Source of the DNA: JADKIH01 sp031411835
GTDB taxonomy: Bacteria > Bacteroidota > Bacteroidia > AKYH767-A > 2013-40CM-41-45
DNA: 7,288 nucleotides
NCBI GenBank assembly: GCA_031411835.1
Contig: JANOBV010000235.1
Coordinates: 1-7,288, forward strand
Reading direction: 5' to 3'
Shown here: positions 1-5,970 of the stretch, piece after piece
Layout: each line of letters starts with the position of its first letter
Numbering within the stretch: position 1 is the stretch's first letter
Notes under the pieces: generated by a model
Seen by the model: the letters and a program-made list of their open reading frames with translations, nothing else
What the model was told of the DNA's origin: nothing
Databases searched by the model: none
Program-made: the position numbers and the translations under genes

Positions 1-241
1 AGCAGGTATTTTCAGTCATCTTAATAGTTAAACAAATCCTTTAATGGCATCTCTGGTGCTCCGATCTATTTACTTAACAATTATAGTGTTTATTTCTATC
101 TTTTAAAATCATTTCATGGTAAAGTCGCTAAATATTTTGAATAAATCTGAAAATTAATTCGATTCTTTCTAAAAAGATAAGCTGTCATAGTTCATTGATT
201 GGAGCAAAGAATTTACAACAAACATCTAATATTTATTCTAA
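1..241. other. AT-rich non-coding stretch downstream of tspO
   Basis: I see no convincing gene in this end of the window. All frames are broken by stops, and the longest ATG-initiated minus-strand reading I found is about 18 codons. On the minus strand an ATG begins at position 19 and reads Met-Thr-Glu-Asn-Thr before leaving the window. This could be the start of the next gene of the same orientation, but six codons are not enough to call it. No GC-rich hairpin followed by a T-run was found after the tspO stop, so the end of the upstream transcript is not visible here. Confidence 0.5.
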
Positions 242-760
242 TCAACGATTTAAACTCCAAATTGAAAAATTTAAAATGGATGCAAATGTTACCCACAAAA
301 TGTAAGGTACCAAAAGCCAGGCAGCGACTTTAGAGAATTTAGAAAAACTAATGATCGTGAGGATAATCGTTATGATCATCAAAAGTATATCTATCAATGC
401 AAATGCAGTTGAATGAAAATGAAAAAATAGTATACTCCACATAAAATTTAAAAACAGTTGCACAGCGAATAAATAATAGGAATTCTTTTTGTTAGATTCT
501 GAAACTTTATTATTCCAAATTATTCCTAACGATATTCCCATCAGCAAATAAAGACTTGTCCATACAGGGCCAAATAAATATGCAGGTGGATTCCAAGATG
601 GTTTAACAAGTTCTTCAAACCAACTATTATTTATAGCACTTGCTAGGAATCCACTACTAATACCAATTCCTTCACAAAGAAGGATGGCAAAGATATATTT
701 CCAGGTGGCAGATAATTTATTTGTTGTTTTCATTTGGCTGGGGCGATTTAACATTAACAT
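242..760 (-). CDS. tspO: TspO/MBR family tryptophan-rich membrane protein
   Basis: This is a small five-helix inner-membrane protein of the TspO/peripheral-benzodiazepine-receptor family. Family members bind porphyrins, heme or sterol-like ligands and act in tetrapyrrole handling and stress signalling. Family marks are clear: W47 followed by KPSWNPP (53-59), GPVWTSLYLLMGISL (64-78), QLFLNFMWS (101-109) and the final helix LLVPYILWVTFASILNFSIW (149-168), ending almost at the C-terminus as usual. Predicted spans lie near 22-42, 63-82, 94-112, 117-137 and 145-165. The 172-residue length is slightly long for the family. Internal Met10 (ATG at 733) would give 163 residues and start nearer the first helix. 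Neither start has a strong Shine-Dalgarno sequence, so the start is uncertain. It is the last gene of the cluster, 161 nt beyond the small membrane gene, and could have its own promoter. Family assignment is very secure; the ligand is unknown. Confidence 0.96.
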   Translation of the reverse strand: MLMLNRPSQMKTTNKLSATWKYIFAILLCEGIGISSGFLASAINNSWFEELVKPSWNPPAYLFGPVWTSLYLLMGISLGIIWNNKVSESNKKNSYYLFAVQLFLNFMWSILFFHFHSTAFALIDILLMIITIILTIISFSKFSKVAAWLLVPYILWVTFASILNFSIWSLNR

Positions 761-921
761 CTCAAAATGTAGCTGCTTTAACAGTAGGGCTTAATAATTA
801 CTTCCTACAATCACTCCACTAAAAAGTGCCTGAATTATTTATTTGTCCCAATAGTAACAGCTAGCGTAATGATTGAGGCTAATATCGACAGCGGCAAATT
901 CTGCATCATTAATATTTTTTT

Positions 922-1041
922 TCAAGGCTTCCTTTTTTTGTTTCTTATTAATATAGCAACTACTGCAACTATAATAAATATCGCTACCCAGTAGCTGTAA
1001 CCCATTCCCCAATTCATACCCCAGTGATTATCATTCATCAT
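922..1041 (-). CDS. 39-residue single-span membrane protein, possible -1 frame extension
   Basis: This short gene begins MMNDNHWGMNWGMGYSYW, continues into a hydrophobic helix of about 16 residues (17-32) and ends in a basic tail RNKKRKP. The Trp/Gly/Met/His-rich N-terminus, single helix and positive tail resemble tiny membrane proteins often found in Bacteroidota stress clusters, some of which carry a SHOCT tail; none is visible here. Its ATG-ATG start lies 5 nt after the trxA stop, which strongly supports coupled translation. A run of seven A residues (minus strand, 939-933) sits just before the stop. In the -1 frame the reading stays open to a TAA at 839 and encodes a charged, plausible tail (starting KEALKKNINDAEF), which would give about 67 residues. 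Either the 39-residue form is complete, or the gene is shifted by a real or sequencing-related indel or by ribosomal slippage. Function is unknown. Confidence 0.72.
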   Translation of the reverse strand: MMNDNHWGMNWGMGYSYWVAIFIIVAVVAILIRNKKRKP

Positions 1042-1046
1042 ATCTA

Positions 1047-1349
1047 TTAATTAAAATGTTGCATTATAATTTGCTGCAGTTGTAATGAAGAAACAACTCC
1101 GGATTGCCTCCATTTAATTTCCCCATTTTTAAAAAGAATAAGAGTTGGCACTCCTTGGATGTGATAAGCCTGCGCAACTTTGGGATTTTTATCAATATCA
1201 ATTTTCAAAATGGTTGTACTTTCCCCAACTATAGTCTTTAACTCCTCTAAGATTGGTTTCATTGCTTTACAAGGTCCGCACCATTCTGCAAAAAAGTCAA
1301 CCAATGTTGGTTTGTCTCTTTTAATAATTTCCGTAAATGTTTCTGCCAT
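1047..1349 (-). CDS. trxA: Thioredoxin (WCGPC)
   Basis: This is a 100-residue cytoplasmic thioredoxin, a single-domain disulfide reductase that passes electrons from thioredoxin reductase to protein disulfides. The active site WCGPC is at 23-27, in the context LVDFFAEWCGPCKAMKPIL. The conserved cis-proline is P68 in GVPTL, followed by LFKNG (72-76). Length matches classical TrxA, and no signal peptide is present, so it is not a periplasmic TlpA/ResA type. The ATG at 1349 lies one nucleotide after the stop of the lysine-rich gene (TGA-T-ATG), and the next gene starts 5 nt after its own stop, so it sits inside a tightly packed transcript. Placement next to PRC-barrel and TspO genes rather than thioredoxin reductase suggests a dedicated stress thioredoxin instead of the housekeeping copy. 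That role is inference; the family call is secure. Confidence 0.97.
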   Translation of the reverse strand: MAETFTEIIKRDKPTLVDFFAEWCGPCKAMKPILEELKTIVGESTTILKIDIDKNPKVAQAYHIQGVPTLILFKNGEIKWRQSGVVSSLQLQQIIMQHFN

Positions 1350-1350
1350 A

Positions 1351-1500
1351 TCAACCTGAATTTTTCTTTTCGCGTTTATTTAACATAGGATTTCCTCCTA
1401 CTGAAACATTCAGCTTCACTTTAGCACCACCTGGTTTTGCCTTTTCCTTTTTCTTAGGGACTTTCTTTTTCTTCATTTGATTACCTTCCATTTTGATCAT
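1351..1500 (-). CDS. 49-residue lysine-rich basic protein
   Basis: I do not recognise this family. The frame opens right after a TAA and encodes 49 residues from the ATG at 1500. Further in-frame ATGs at residues 4 and 9 are possible starts. It contains 15 Lys and 1 Arg against 3 Glu, with a run MKKKKVPKKKEKAKP (9-23), then a less charged segment GGAKVKLNVSVGGNP that could form a beta hairpin, and a basic end NKREKKNSG. No membrane span or cysteine is present. The gene lies 33 nt after the PRC-barrel stop, and its TGA is separated from the trxA ATG by a single T, an arrangement typical of coupled genes. That placement is the main reason to believe it is translated. A nucleic-acid- or ribosome-binding role would fit the composition but is only a guess. 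Confidence 0.68.
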   Translation of the reverse strand: MIKMEGNQMKKKKVPKKKEKAKPGGAKVKLNVSVGGNPMLNKREKKNSG

Positions 1501-1533
1501 TTGTTAATAAGCTCTTCCATAAATTCAAATGCA

Positions 1534-2295
1534 TCAAGACTTTATTTTATTCGATATCGGCTCGTCGTAATGACCAAACAGCTGTGCTTCATATTCTTCA
1601 TCCAAAATATGACTTATAAGATACTCAGGACTATTTTTTATATGATCAGATGAAACATTAACCGTAACTTCAGATGTCTCCCAATTTATTTCGTTAATCC
1701 ACTTCGGCGATACCAGCACTTTTTTGTCTTGAAACCAATTTCCGGTGTCTACTACTAAAAAATCTATTTTCCAATTAGAGTCGTCGATCAAAAAACTATC
1801 AACTTTACCAATTTCACCATCGGCAGTTTTGATAGCATAAGTACCCACATTTGCTGTGCTTCTTAGATGTTGATTTTTATCATTTCCACTAATTATTGTT
1901 TCATCATCATCTTTAAGAATTGTATTATACATTGATATTGGTAATCGCGTCTCTCCACTATGAAATTCACTGCCCCAATAACTACCCCATGGATAGTATG
2001 CATACAAATCGAGTTCATGCTGTCGCGATACGGGTCTCTCTGTATCAATGGAAGGACTGTTTTTTATTTGCTCCATCGTTAGATCAACCATAAAAACTTC
2101 TTTTTCCCAATCCGGAGATAAGAGTGAAATTGGAGAGATTAAAACTTTGCGACCAAAGAGCCATCCACCGGCTTCTACTATTAAATATCGTATCGTCCAT
2201 GTTTCATCGTCAAAATAAAACTCACTTACTTTTCCAATTTCACCATCTGTTGCACCAATAGTGAGACCTATCAAACTTTTTAAGTTACGTTTCAT
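1534..2295 (-). CDS. Tandem PRC-barrel domain protein
   Basis: This 253-residue soluble protein has two PRC-barrel domains, about 5-80 and 149-223. They align with each other: LIGLTIGATDGEIGKV against VGTYAIKTADGEIGKV, then DDETWTIRYLIVEAGGW against DDSNWKIDFLVVDTGNW, then KVLISP against KVLVSP, and both close with QIKNSP or HIKNSP. The linker contains a YAYYPWGSYWG stretch (98-108), seen in many stress-associated PRC proteins. PRC-barrels are small beta barrels used for protein or RNA contacts (photosynthetic reaction centre H subunit, RimM). Stand-alone bacterial copies are often stress-linked, with no defined biochemistry. No signal peptide or membrane span is present. The start at 2295 follows a purine-rich AAAAAAAGAAAAG stretch, and the first domain begins at once, which supports this start. 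It is the first gene of the cluster, with 368 bp free upstream. Family certain, exact function unknown. Confidence 0.93.
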   Translation of the reverse strand: MKRNLKSLIGLTIGATDGEIGKVSEFYFDDETWTIRYLIVEAGGWLFGRKVLISPISLLSPDWEKEVFMVDLTMEQIKNSPSIDTERPVSRQHELDLYAYYPWGSYWGSEFHSGETRLPISMYNTILKDDDETIISGNDKNQHLRSTANVGTYAIKTADGEIGKVDSFLIDDSNWKIDFLVVDTGNWFQDKKVLVSPKWINEINWETSEVTVNVSSDHIKNSPEYLISHILDEEYEAQLFGHYDEPISNKIKS

Positions 2296-2663
2296 CTTTT
2301 CTTTTTTTAAATTAAATAAAATAAATATCTATTAATTAATTTGTCAATTAGTCAAATCATTATGCAAAAGCTATATTAAAAGGTAGCATTGAAAATAATT
2401 AAAGAAAAGCATTTCGTTTTCTGTCTGATCTACTGTGGTCTCTCATTAAAAAGAGCTGACCTTTCGATGTAGATAGCTGCCTCTCTTAATATTTAATTGA
2501 TTTTAATTACTAACAAATTTAGTTAATATAAAAAACCATCGTATTGTATAATTTTGCTAGTGATTTACAAAATTCACACCTTTATTTTTACGATGTATTA
2601 ACTTACGAATTCATGTGAAGCTTTATAAAATATTTTGTCAAATTAAAATAATGTTAGTTGTCT
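2296..2663 (-). promoter_or_regulatory. 368-bp gap, likely promoter region of the PRC-barrel/trxA/tspO cluster
   Basis: No open frame of useful length exists on either strand here. The gap separates the cyclase stop from the first gene of the cluster, so it should contain the cluster's promoter. On the minus strand TTGACTAATTGACA (2356-2343) holds two TTGAC-type boxes eight bases apart, followed by AT-rich sequence that could supply a -10 region before the ATG at 2295. A TAAATTTG box (minus strand, 2521-2514) fits the Bacteroidota -7 consensus TAnnTTTG but lacks a TTG at the expected upstream distance. Neither is strong enough to name a transcription start. I saw no intrinsic terminator for the cyclase transcript, so read-through into the cluster remains possible. 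Confidence 0.35.
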
Positions 2664-4013
2664 CTAATTTCCGTATTGGATATTTATCTGATAAATTTTA
2701 ACCTTGTTTTTAATATTTTTTAATTCCTTTTCCCCTATGAATATCACTTCTTCTTCAATCTTATTTTTAATATTAGTATAAACTGCTTCTGACATTGAAA
2801 CTGTTCCGGGAACCGAAATGGATTGAATTCTTGAGGCAATATTTACCCCATCTCCAAATACATCATTATTGGCTGTATGGACTTCTCCAAGATGTATTCC
2901 TATTCGCAACTGGTAATCTGTAAATTCTTTGATTGTTTTCTGAATGTCAATCCCGCAAAGAACAGCATCAGAAACAGATTGGAAGCTTGCTAAAATTCCG
3001 TCTCCAATTTCTTTGTGAATGGTCCCGTTGTATTTCTCAATTTTGTTTACATGGGTTTTTCTGTTTTTATCAAGAATTGCCAATGCCTGCTTTTCATTTT
3101 CTCCCATCATCGATGAGTAATTCATAATATCTGAAAAGAAGATTACCATCAATCGATTATTACTGACAATGTTTCTGTTAGAATGCAGAATGTCATCCGA
3201 ATAATATTTTTTCCCTGATAAAGCTGCTTTATATTCCTCCTTTGAAAGTATGTTTTCATCAAGAAGAAAATCCGTTTTTACAATATTATTTATAAAGGTC
3301 TCTAGTTTTTCTTTGTTATTCATAACGTCATCTGTGATGAAGTTTACATCAAGATTAATGCAGACAGCGCCAACAAGACCAAAATCTCTCCTAAAAATAG
3401 GAATCGTTGTGCACTTAAATAATCGAGAACCAATCCTAAGTTCATAATTTAATTTATCCTGATTTTTCTGTTTACGTGTTTTTAGATCGAGCAATAAATT
3501 AGTTGTACCATTTCCAATTTGTCTACCGGTCACCTCTCCATTTTCAATTGCAATAACTGAGCTTGTTGGATTCACAAGATTATGTAGCAAAATTTCCATC
3601 CCCATTCCTTTGAATGTCTTCCCGATCAGAGTTACAATTCGCTTGTAATTCTCCATGTACCTATCATTTTCGAGAATTAATTTTAAACCATCATACTTAT
3701 TAAAGATTATTAGGTAATTATTAAGGTCATTCGTTGAAAGTACATCCCTAACAATATTTTGCTCGCCAATTATGATCAGCTGCTTTGATGCAAATGGGTT
3801 TTTGTTTTTGATAAGATAATTTACAGCTTCATTAAACAATGGCTGACTAAACTCAACGATTCCCTTTTCATTTACCAAAAATGGATAAAACGGATATTCT
3901 TCAATTCTCTTTTCCTTAGGCGATTCCATTATTCTTCTTTTTCCGGTTATATATCCTAAAAAGAAAAGAACAGGAAGCAGGATAATCAAACTTATGAGCA
4001 ATGCTATTTCCAT
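2664..4013 (-). CDS. Membrane-anchored class III adenylate cyclase with YheO-like PAS domain
   Basis: The 449-residue protein has an N-terminal membrane helix (about 4-24), an unassigned segment (40-115), a YheO-like PAS domain (about 124-225) and a class III nucleotide cyclase domain (about 286-449). The PAS call rests on LHNL (143-146), AIENGEVTGRQIG (155-167) and GAVCINLDV (215-223), which match the YheO/DauR pattern. The cyclase domain looks fully active: metal-binding D295 in FFSDI and D338 in GDGILASF, adenine-specifying K334 and D384, and transition-state N391 and R395 in GVNIASR. The Lys/Asp pair predicts ATP as substrate and cAMP as product. The catalytic domain faces the cytoplasm after a short extracytoplasmic N-terminus. 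It probably senses an intracellular ligand through the PAS domain. The ATG at 4013 places the helix immediately at the N-terminus. The upstream ORF ends 90 bp before, so cotranscription is possible. Domain identity is secure for the cyclase and good for PAS; the ligand and a cAMP receptor are not visible here. Confidence 0.93.
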   Translation of the reverse strand: MEIALLISLIILLPVLFFLGYITGKRRIMESPKEKRIEEYPFYPFLVNEKGIVEFSQPLFNEAVNYLIKNKNPFASKQLIIIGEQNIVRDVLSTNDLNNYLIIFNKYDGLKLILENDRYMENYKRIVTLIGKTFKGMGMEILLHNLVNPTSSVIAIENGEVTGRQIGNGTTNLLLDLKTRKQKNQDKLNYELRIGSRLFKCTTIPIFRRDFGLVGAVCINLDVNFITDDVMNNKEKLETFINNIVKTDFLLDENILSKEEYKAALSGKKYYSDDILHSNRNIVSNNRLMVIFFSDIMNYSSMMGENEKQALAILDKNRKTHVNKIEKYNGTIHKEIGDGILASFQSVSDAVLCGIDIQKTIKEFTDYQLRIGIHLGEVHTANNDVFGDGVNIASRIQSISVPGTVSMSEAVYTNIKNKIEEEVIFIGEKELKNIKNKVKIYQINIQYGN

Positions 4014-4069
4014 TTTGTTCTAAATTAAGGTAAGCTAATTCATTTTTTAATAATATTGCTAAATCATTA

Positions 4070-4089
4070 TAGTAATTCAAGTATTACTA
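4070..4089. repeat. Inverted repeat between the orphan ORF and the cyclase gene
   Basis: Two 7-bp arms, TAGTAAT and ATTACTA, flank a 6-base loop in the 90-bp gap upstream of the cyclase start. The stem is entirely A/T except one G-C pair per arm, and no T-run follows on the minus strand, so it is a poor intrinsic terminator. It could be an operator for the cyclase or a weak RNA hairpin, but such repeats also arise by chance in AT-rich spacers. Confidence 0.25.
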
Positions 4090-4103
4090 ATTTAGTATTC
4101 AAT

Positions 4104-4418
4104 TTATGTTGAAAGGAATAAAGTAACATAAAAACTAAATAGATAACCGATGTCCAAATATAATTCAAAAGCTTGCTTTTGCAAAACGATTGAATTTTCG
4201 ATTACGTTGTAATTCAGTTCAGATACCCCGCAAGTAAATTGACGAGTGTTTAATAAGTTCGGTTTGATTTGATTTTTAATGTCTATAAACAAAGATATAC
4301 CATATGCAAAAACTACAATTGCTTTTGGGTTATTAGTTGCACTCCATTTTTCATAGGACACATTCATGCCCTCTTCTAAAAAGAATGAACTTGTTTGAGG
4401 CTGAGAATTTGATTTCAT
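4104..4418 (-). CDS. Orphan 104-residue ORF, possible alpha/beta-hydrolase remnant
   Basis: I do not recognise the full-length protein. Residues 18-42 (MNVSYEKWSATNNPKAIVVF followed by AYGIS) resemble the first strands of serine-hydrolase/monoacylglycerol-lipase-like proteins, where a 'Y-x-x-W ... pKAvVvlvHGig' pattern precedes the oxyanion loop. Here the usual His-Gly is Tyr-Gly, and the protein stops after 104 residues, whereas such enzymes have about 270-300. No nucleophile elbow GxSxG or catalytic Asp/His follows. From about residue 45 the sequence shows no family likeness and ends in a hydrophobic, aromatic stretch (YLFSFYVTLFL). This could be a decayed gene fragment, a real lineage-specific small protein, or a chance ORF. 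It starts 41 nt after the glycosyltransferase stop in the same orientation. Met18 is an alternative start. Translation is uncertain. Confidence 0.4.
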   Translation of the reverse strand: MKSNSQPQTSSFFLEEGMNVSYEKWSATNNPKAIVVFAYGISLFIDIKNQIKPNLLNTRQFTCGVSELNYNVIENSIVLQKQAFELYLDIGYLFSFYVTLFLST

Positions 4419-4459
4419 TTTTTCGGATTAATGATTAAATGAATTTTTTTGTGTAAAGC

Positions 4460-5743
4460 TCATGGGCTTTTCGATAATTTCTCAAAAACAGAAAAATTAT
4501 TGTAGATGCCACTATTATATATCCTTATTTGGTAAAAGTTCATAAAAATAAATATTATTCCAACGAGAAGAATCCAAATTTTTCTTTTTCCGGAATAATA
4601 TTTTGTCAAAAAAGAAGAAAATGCGAAAGCATATACTGCCGATCCTTGAGAAAGTGCCCGTCCTGCGTAGGAAACGCCATACTTCCAATCTGACCAAGCT
4701 GTGATTATCCAAATATTCAACAAGAAAAATACTATCACTGATTTTTTGAATGGTTGATCTTTCATGTGCCAAAGTCCGGCAATAAAAAATAATGTAATCG
4801 GTGTATAAACAATCCATCCGCTATACGACCCGAATAAAATCCGAAACCAAGGATTTAAAAAATACCATTTACTTCCTACATCATATACAAAACTTCCTGT
4901 AGTATATTTCCAATACAACAACTGTGGTAAAATACCAATAATGGTTCCTGAAATCGCTATATATACATGAGTGGAATTTTGCTTTACCAAATTCCATTTT
5001 TGCTTTGCATATTCTTTTGTTTGACATCCCCATAGAAGTGGAATAAACAGAATAATTATTTCTGTCGGACGAGAAATGGTAGCAATGCCACATGTTAGGC
5101 CAATGAAAAAAGCAACAACCTTAGACGGTCTTTCATGCCATCTGTAGGTTAGCCAAAGCATGATGCAGTATAATGGAAAAATCCAACTATGACTCATCGC
5201 TCCATCGATTGATATGTACTGCGGAAGATTGGTGGCTAAAAATAAAAGAAGAATTGTTAAGCCTGTAATGACATCAGAATAAAAATGAAGCATTACTTTC
5301 CTTAAGAAAAGTAATCCAATAAAAAACCAAAAGATAGCACCAAGCATAATGGAATATTGATACGGCCAGGAAAAACCATCTTGAGGTACGTTCTCATATT
5401 TGGCAATTGTATGTCCGATACAAAAGAATGGTAATTGCAAAATGGAAATTCCGCCTAAATACTTGAAGACAAAATTGCCATTAGATACTTTGTTTGCCTG
5501 ATAAAGTTTACCTCCTGTTACATGATAAACAGAATCTATTTGAGGAAGCCATTCCAAATTCTTAACATCACCATATATTAGAAAACTGGGTTGATACATA
5601 TAATACCCAAATGCATCCCATGACGTTGCATTATACCCATTTGAAGTATTGTTTTTCAAATAACAGAAGCGCAATGTCATTGCTACTAGTAGCACAAAAA
5701 TTATAGAAACAAGAGAAAAGTGAGATTTGTTTAATTTAAGCAT
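4460..5743 (-). CDS. GT-C fold polytopic membrane glycosyltransferase-like protein
   Basis: This 427-residue protein has about 11-12 membrane helices (near 11-28, 96-115, 131-148, 156-175, 184-201, 208-240, 259-278, 309-324, 334-351, 366-381 and 388-404). The architecture is that of GT-C enzymes (ArnT/PMT/PglC-like mannosyltransferase superfamily), which move sugars from polyprenyl-phosphate donors to acceptors on the outer face of the inner membrane. The first extracytoplasmic loop carries WDAFGYYMYQPSF (42-54), with D43 in the place of the catalytic Asp. Other landmarks are VPQDGFSWPYQ (119-129), GAMSHSW (181-187), SRPTE (224-228) and SDWKYGVSYAGRAL (351-364), all typical of a widespread Bacteroidota family annotated as hypothetical or glycosyltransferase family 39-like. 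It seems a little short at the C-terminus, ending soon after the last helix. No polysaccharide gene cluster surrounds it, so donor and acceptor are unknown. A candidate promoter and leader hairpin precede it. Confidence 0.82.
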   Translation of the reverse strand: MLKLNKSHFSLVSIIFVLLVAMTLRFCYLKNNTSNGYNATSWDAFGYYMYQPSFLIYGDVKNLEWLPQIDSVYHVTGGKLYQANKVSNGNFVFKYLGGISILQLPFFCIGHTIAKYENVPQDGFSWPYQYSIMLGAIFWFFIGLLFLRKVMLHFYSDVITGLTILLLFLATNLPQYISIDGAMSHSWIFPLYCIMLWLTYRWHERPSKVVAFFIGLTCGIATISRPTEIIILFIPLLWGCQTKEYAKQKWNLVKQNSTHVYIAISGTIIGILPQLLYWKYTTGSFVYDVGSKWYFLNPWFRILFGSYSGWIVYTPITLFFIAGLWHMKDQPFKKSVIVFFLLNIWIITAWSDWKYGVSYAGRALSQGSAVYAFAFSSFLTKYYSGKRKIWILLVGIIFIFMNFYQIRIYNSGIYNNFSVFEKLSKSP

Positions 5744-5784
5744 GATTGAGTTTAGAACTATTTTGGTCGAGTTATATCAGGCCA

Positions 5785-5812
5785 AAAGCATATTTTGAAA
5801 GTCAAATGCTTT
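5785..5812 (-). other. Hairpin in the 5' leader of the glycosyltransferase mRNA
   Basis: On the minus strand the arms AAAGCAT and ATGCTTT pair perfectly over 7 bp. Inside them TTGA-CTT-TCAA can continue the stem by 4 bp with a 3-nt bulge on the 3' side. The structure lies about 42-69 nt upstream of the ATG, inside the leader predicted from the promoter at 5841-5867. It has no following U-run, so it is not an obvious attenuator. It could affect mRNA stability or translation. The symmetry is plain in the sequence; any role is inference. Confidence 0.4.
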
Positions 5813-5840
5813 AACCGAAAGTAATGTAGCTTTTCTATCT

Positions 5841-5867
5841 CAAACTTAATTTACTAATTGACTCAAA
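5841..5867 (-). promoter_or_regulatory. Candidate Bacteroidota-type promoter for the glycosyltransferase gene
   Basis: On the minus strand TTTG (5867-5864) is followed after 15 nt by TAAGTTTG (5848-5841), which is an exact match to the Bacteroidota -7 box TAnnTTTG. The gap is shorter than the roughly 17-23 nt usually described, so the upstream box is only tentative. Transcription would start near 5834 and give a leader of about 90 nt before the ATG at 5743. The position just upstream of a gene and downstream of a palindrome supports a real promoter. Confidence 0.4.
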
Positions 5868-5884
5868 TGTAAAAATATTTTACA
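5868..5884. repeat. Perfect 17-bp palindrome TGTAAAA-n3-TTTTACA
   Basis: Seven-base arms TGTAAAA and TTTTACA flank a 3-base centre. The palindrome abuts the candidate -33 box of the glycosyltransferase promoter on its upstream side, a usual place for an activator site. It also lies 87 bp past the stop of the secreted-protein gene, so its transcript could fold, but the stem is mostly A/U and no U-run follows, which argues against a terminator. Operator is the preferred reading, with low confidence. Confidence 0.4.
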
Positions 5885-5970
5885 CCTGTCTTTTCGACCA
5901 TGAGCTTGGCGCTTCAATTTTTGATTGTATTTCAATTTAATTTTCAAATCGATATACAATAATAATAATT

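Noticed and set aside
1495..1542. Short frame reading SLDAFEFMEELINK between the PRC-barrel and lysine-rich genes
   Set aside because: It looks protein-like but opens only after a TAA and ends within 14 codons; too short to separate from chance, although it might be a remnant.
2933..3127. 64-codon plus-strand ORF inside the cyclase gene
   Set aside because: It is antisense to strongly conserved cyclase and linker coding sequence, is Cys/Phe/Ser-rich without domain signs, and has no supporting context.
3250..3447. 65-codon plus-strand ORF inside the cyclase gene
   Set aside because: It is antisense to the PAS-coding part; its composition is what a shadow frame of AT-rich DNA gives.
4446..4470. 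Imperfect palindrome AAAGCCCATGAGCTTT at the end of the glycosyltransferase gene as a terminator
   Set aside because: The stem has a mismatch and is followed on the minus strand by ACAC and an A-run, not the U-run needed for an intrinsic terminator.
4515..4817. 100-codon minus-strand ORF overlapping the glycosyltransferase
   Set aside because: It lies in a different frame within an intact membrane-protein gene and shows no family features, so it is a shadow frame.
4881..5093. 70-codon minus-strand ORF overlapping the glycosyltransferase
   Set aside because: Same situation: the correct frame here encodes conserved membrane helices and SRPTE.
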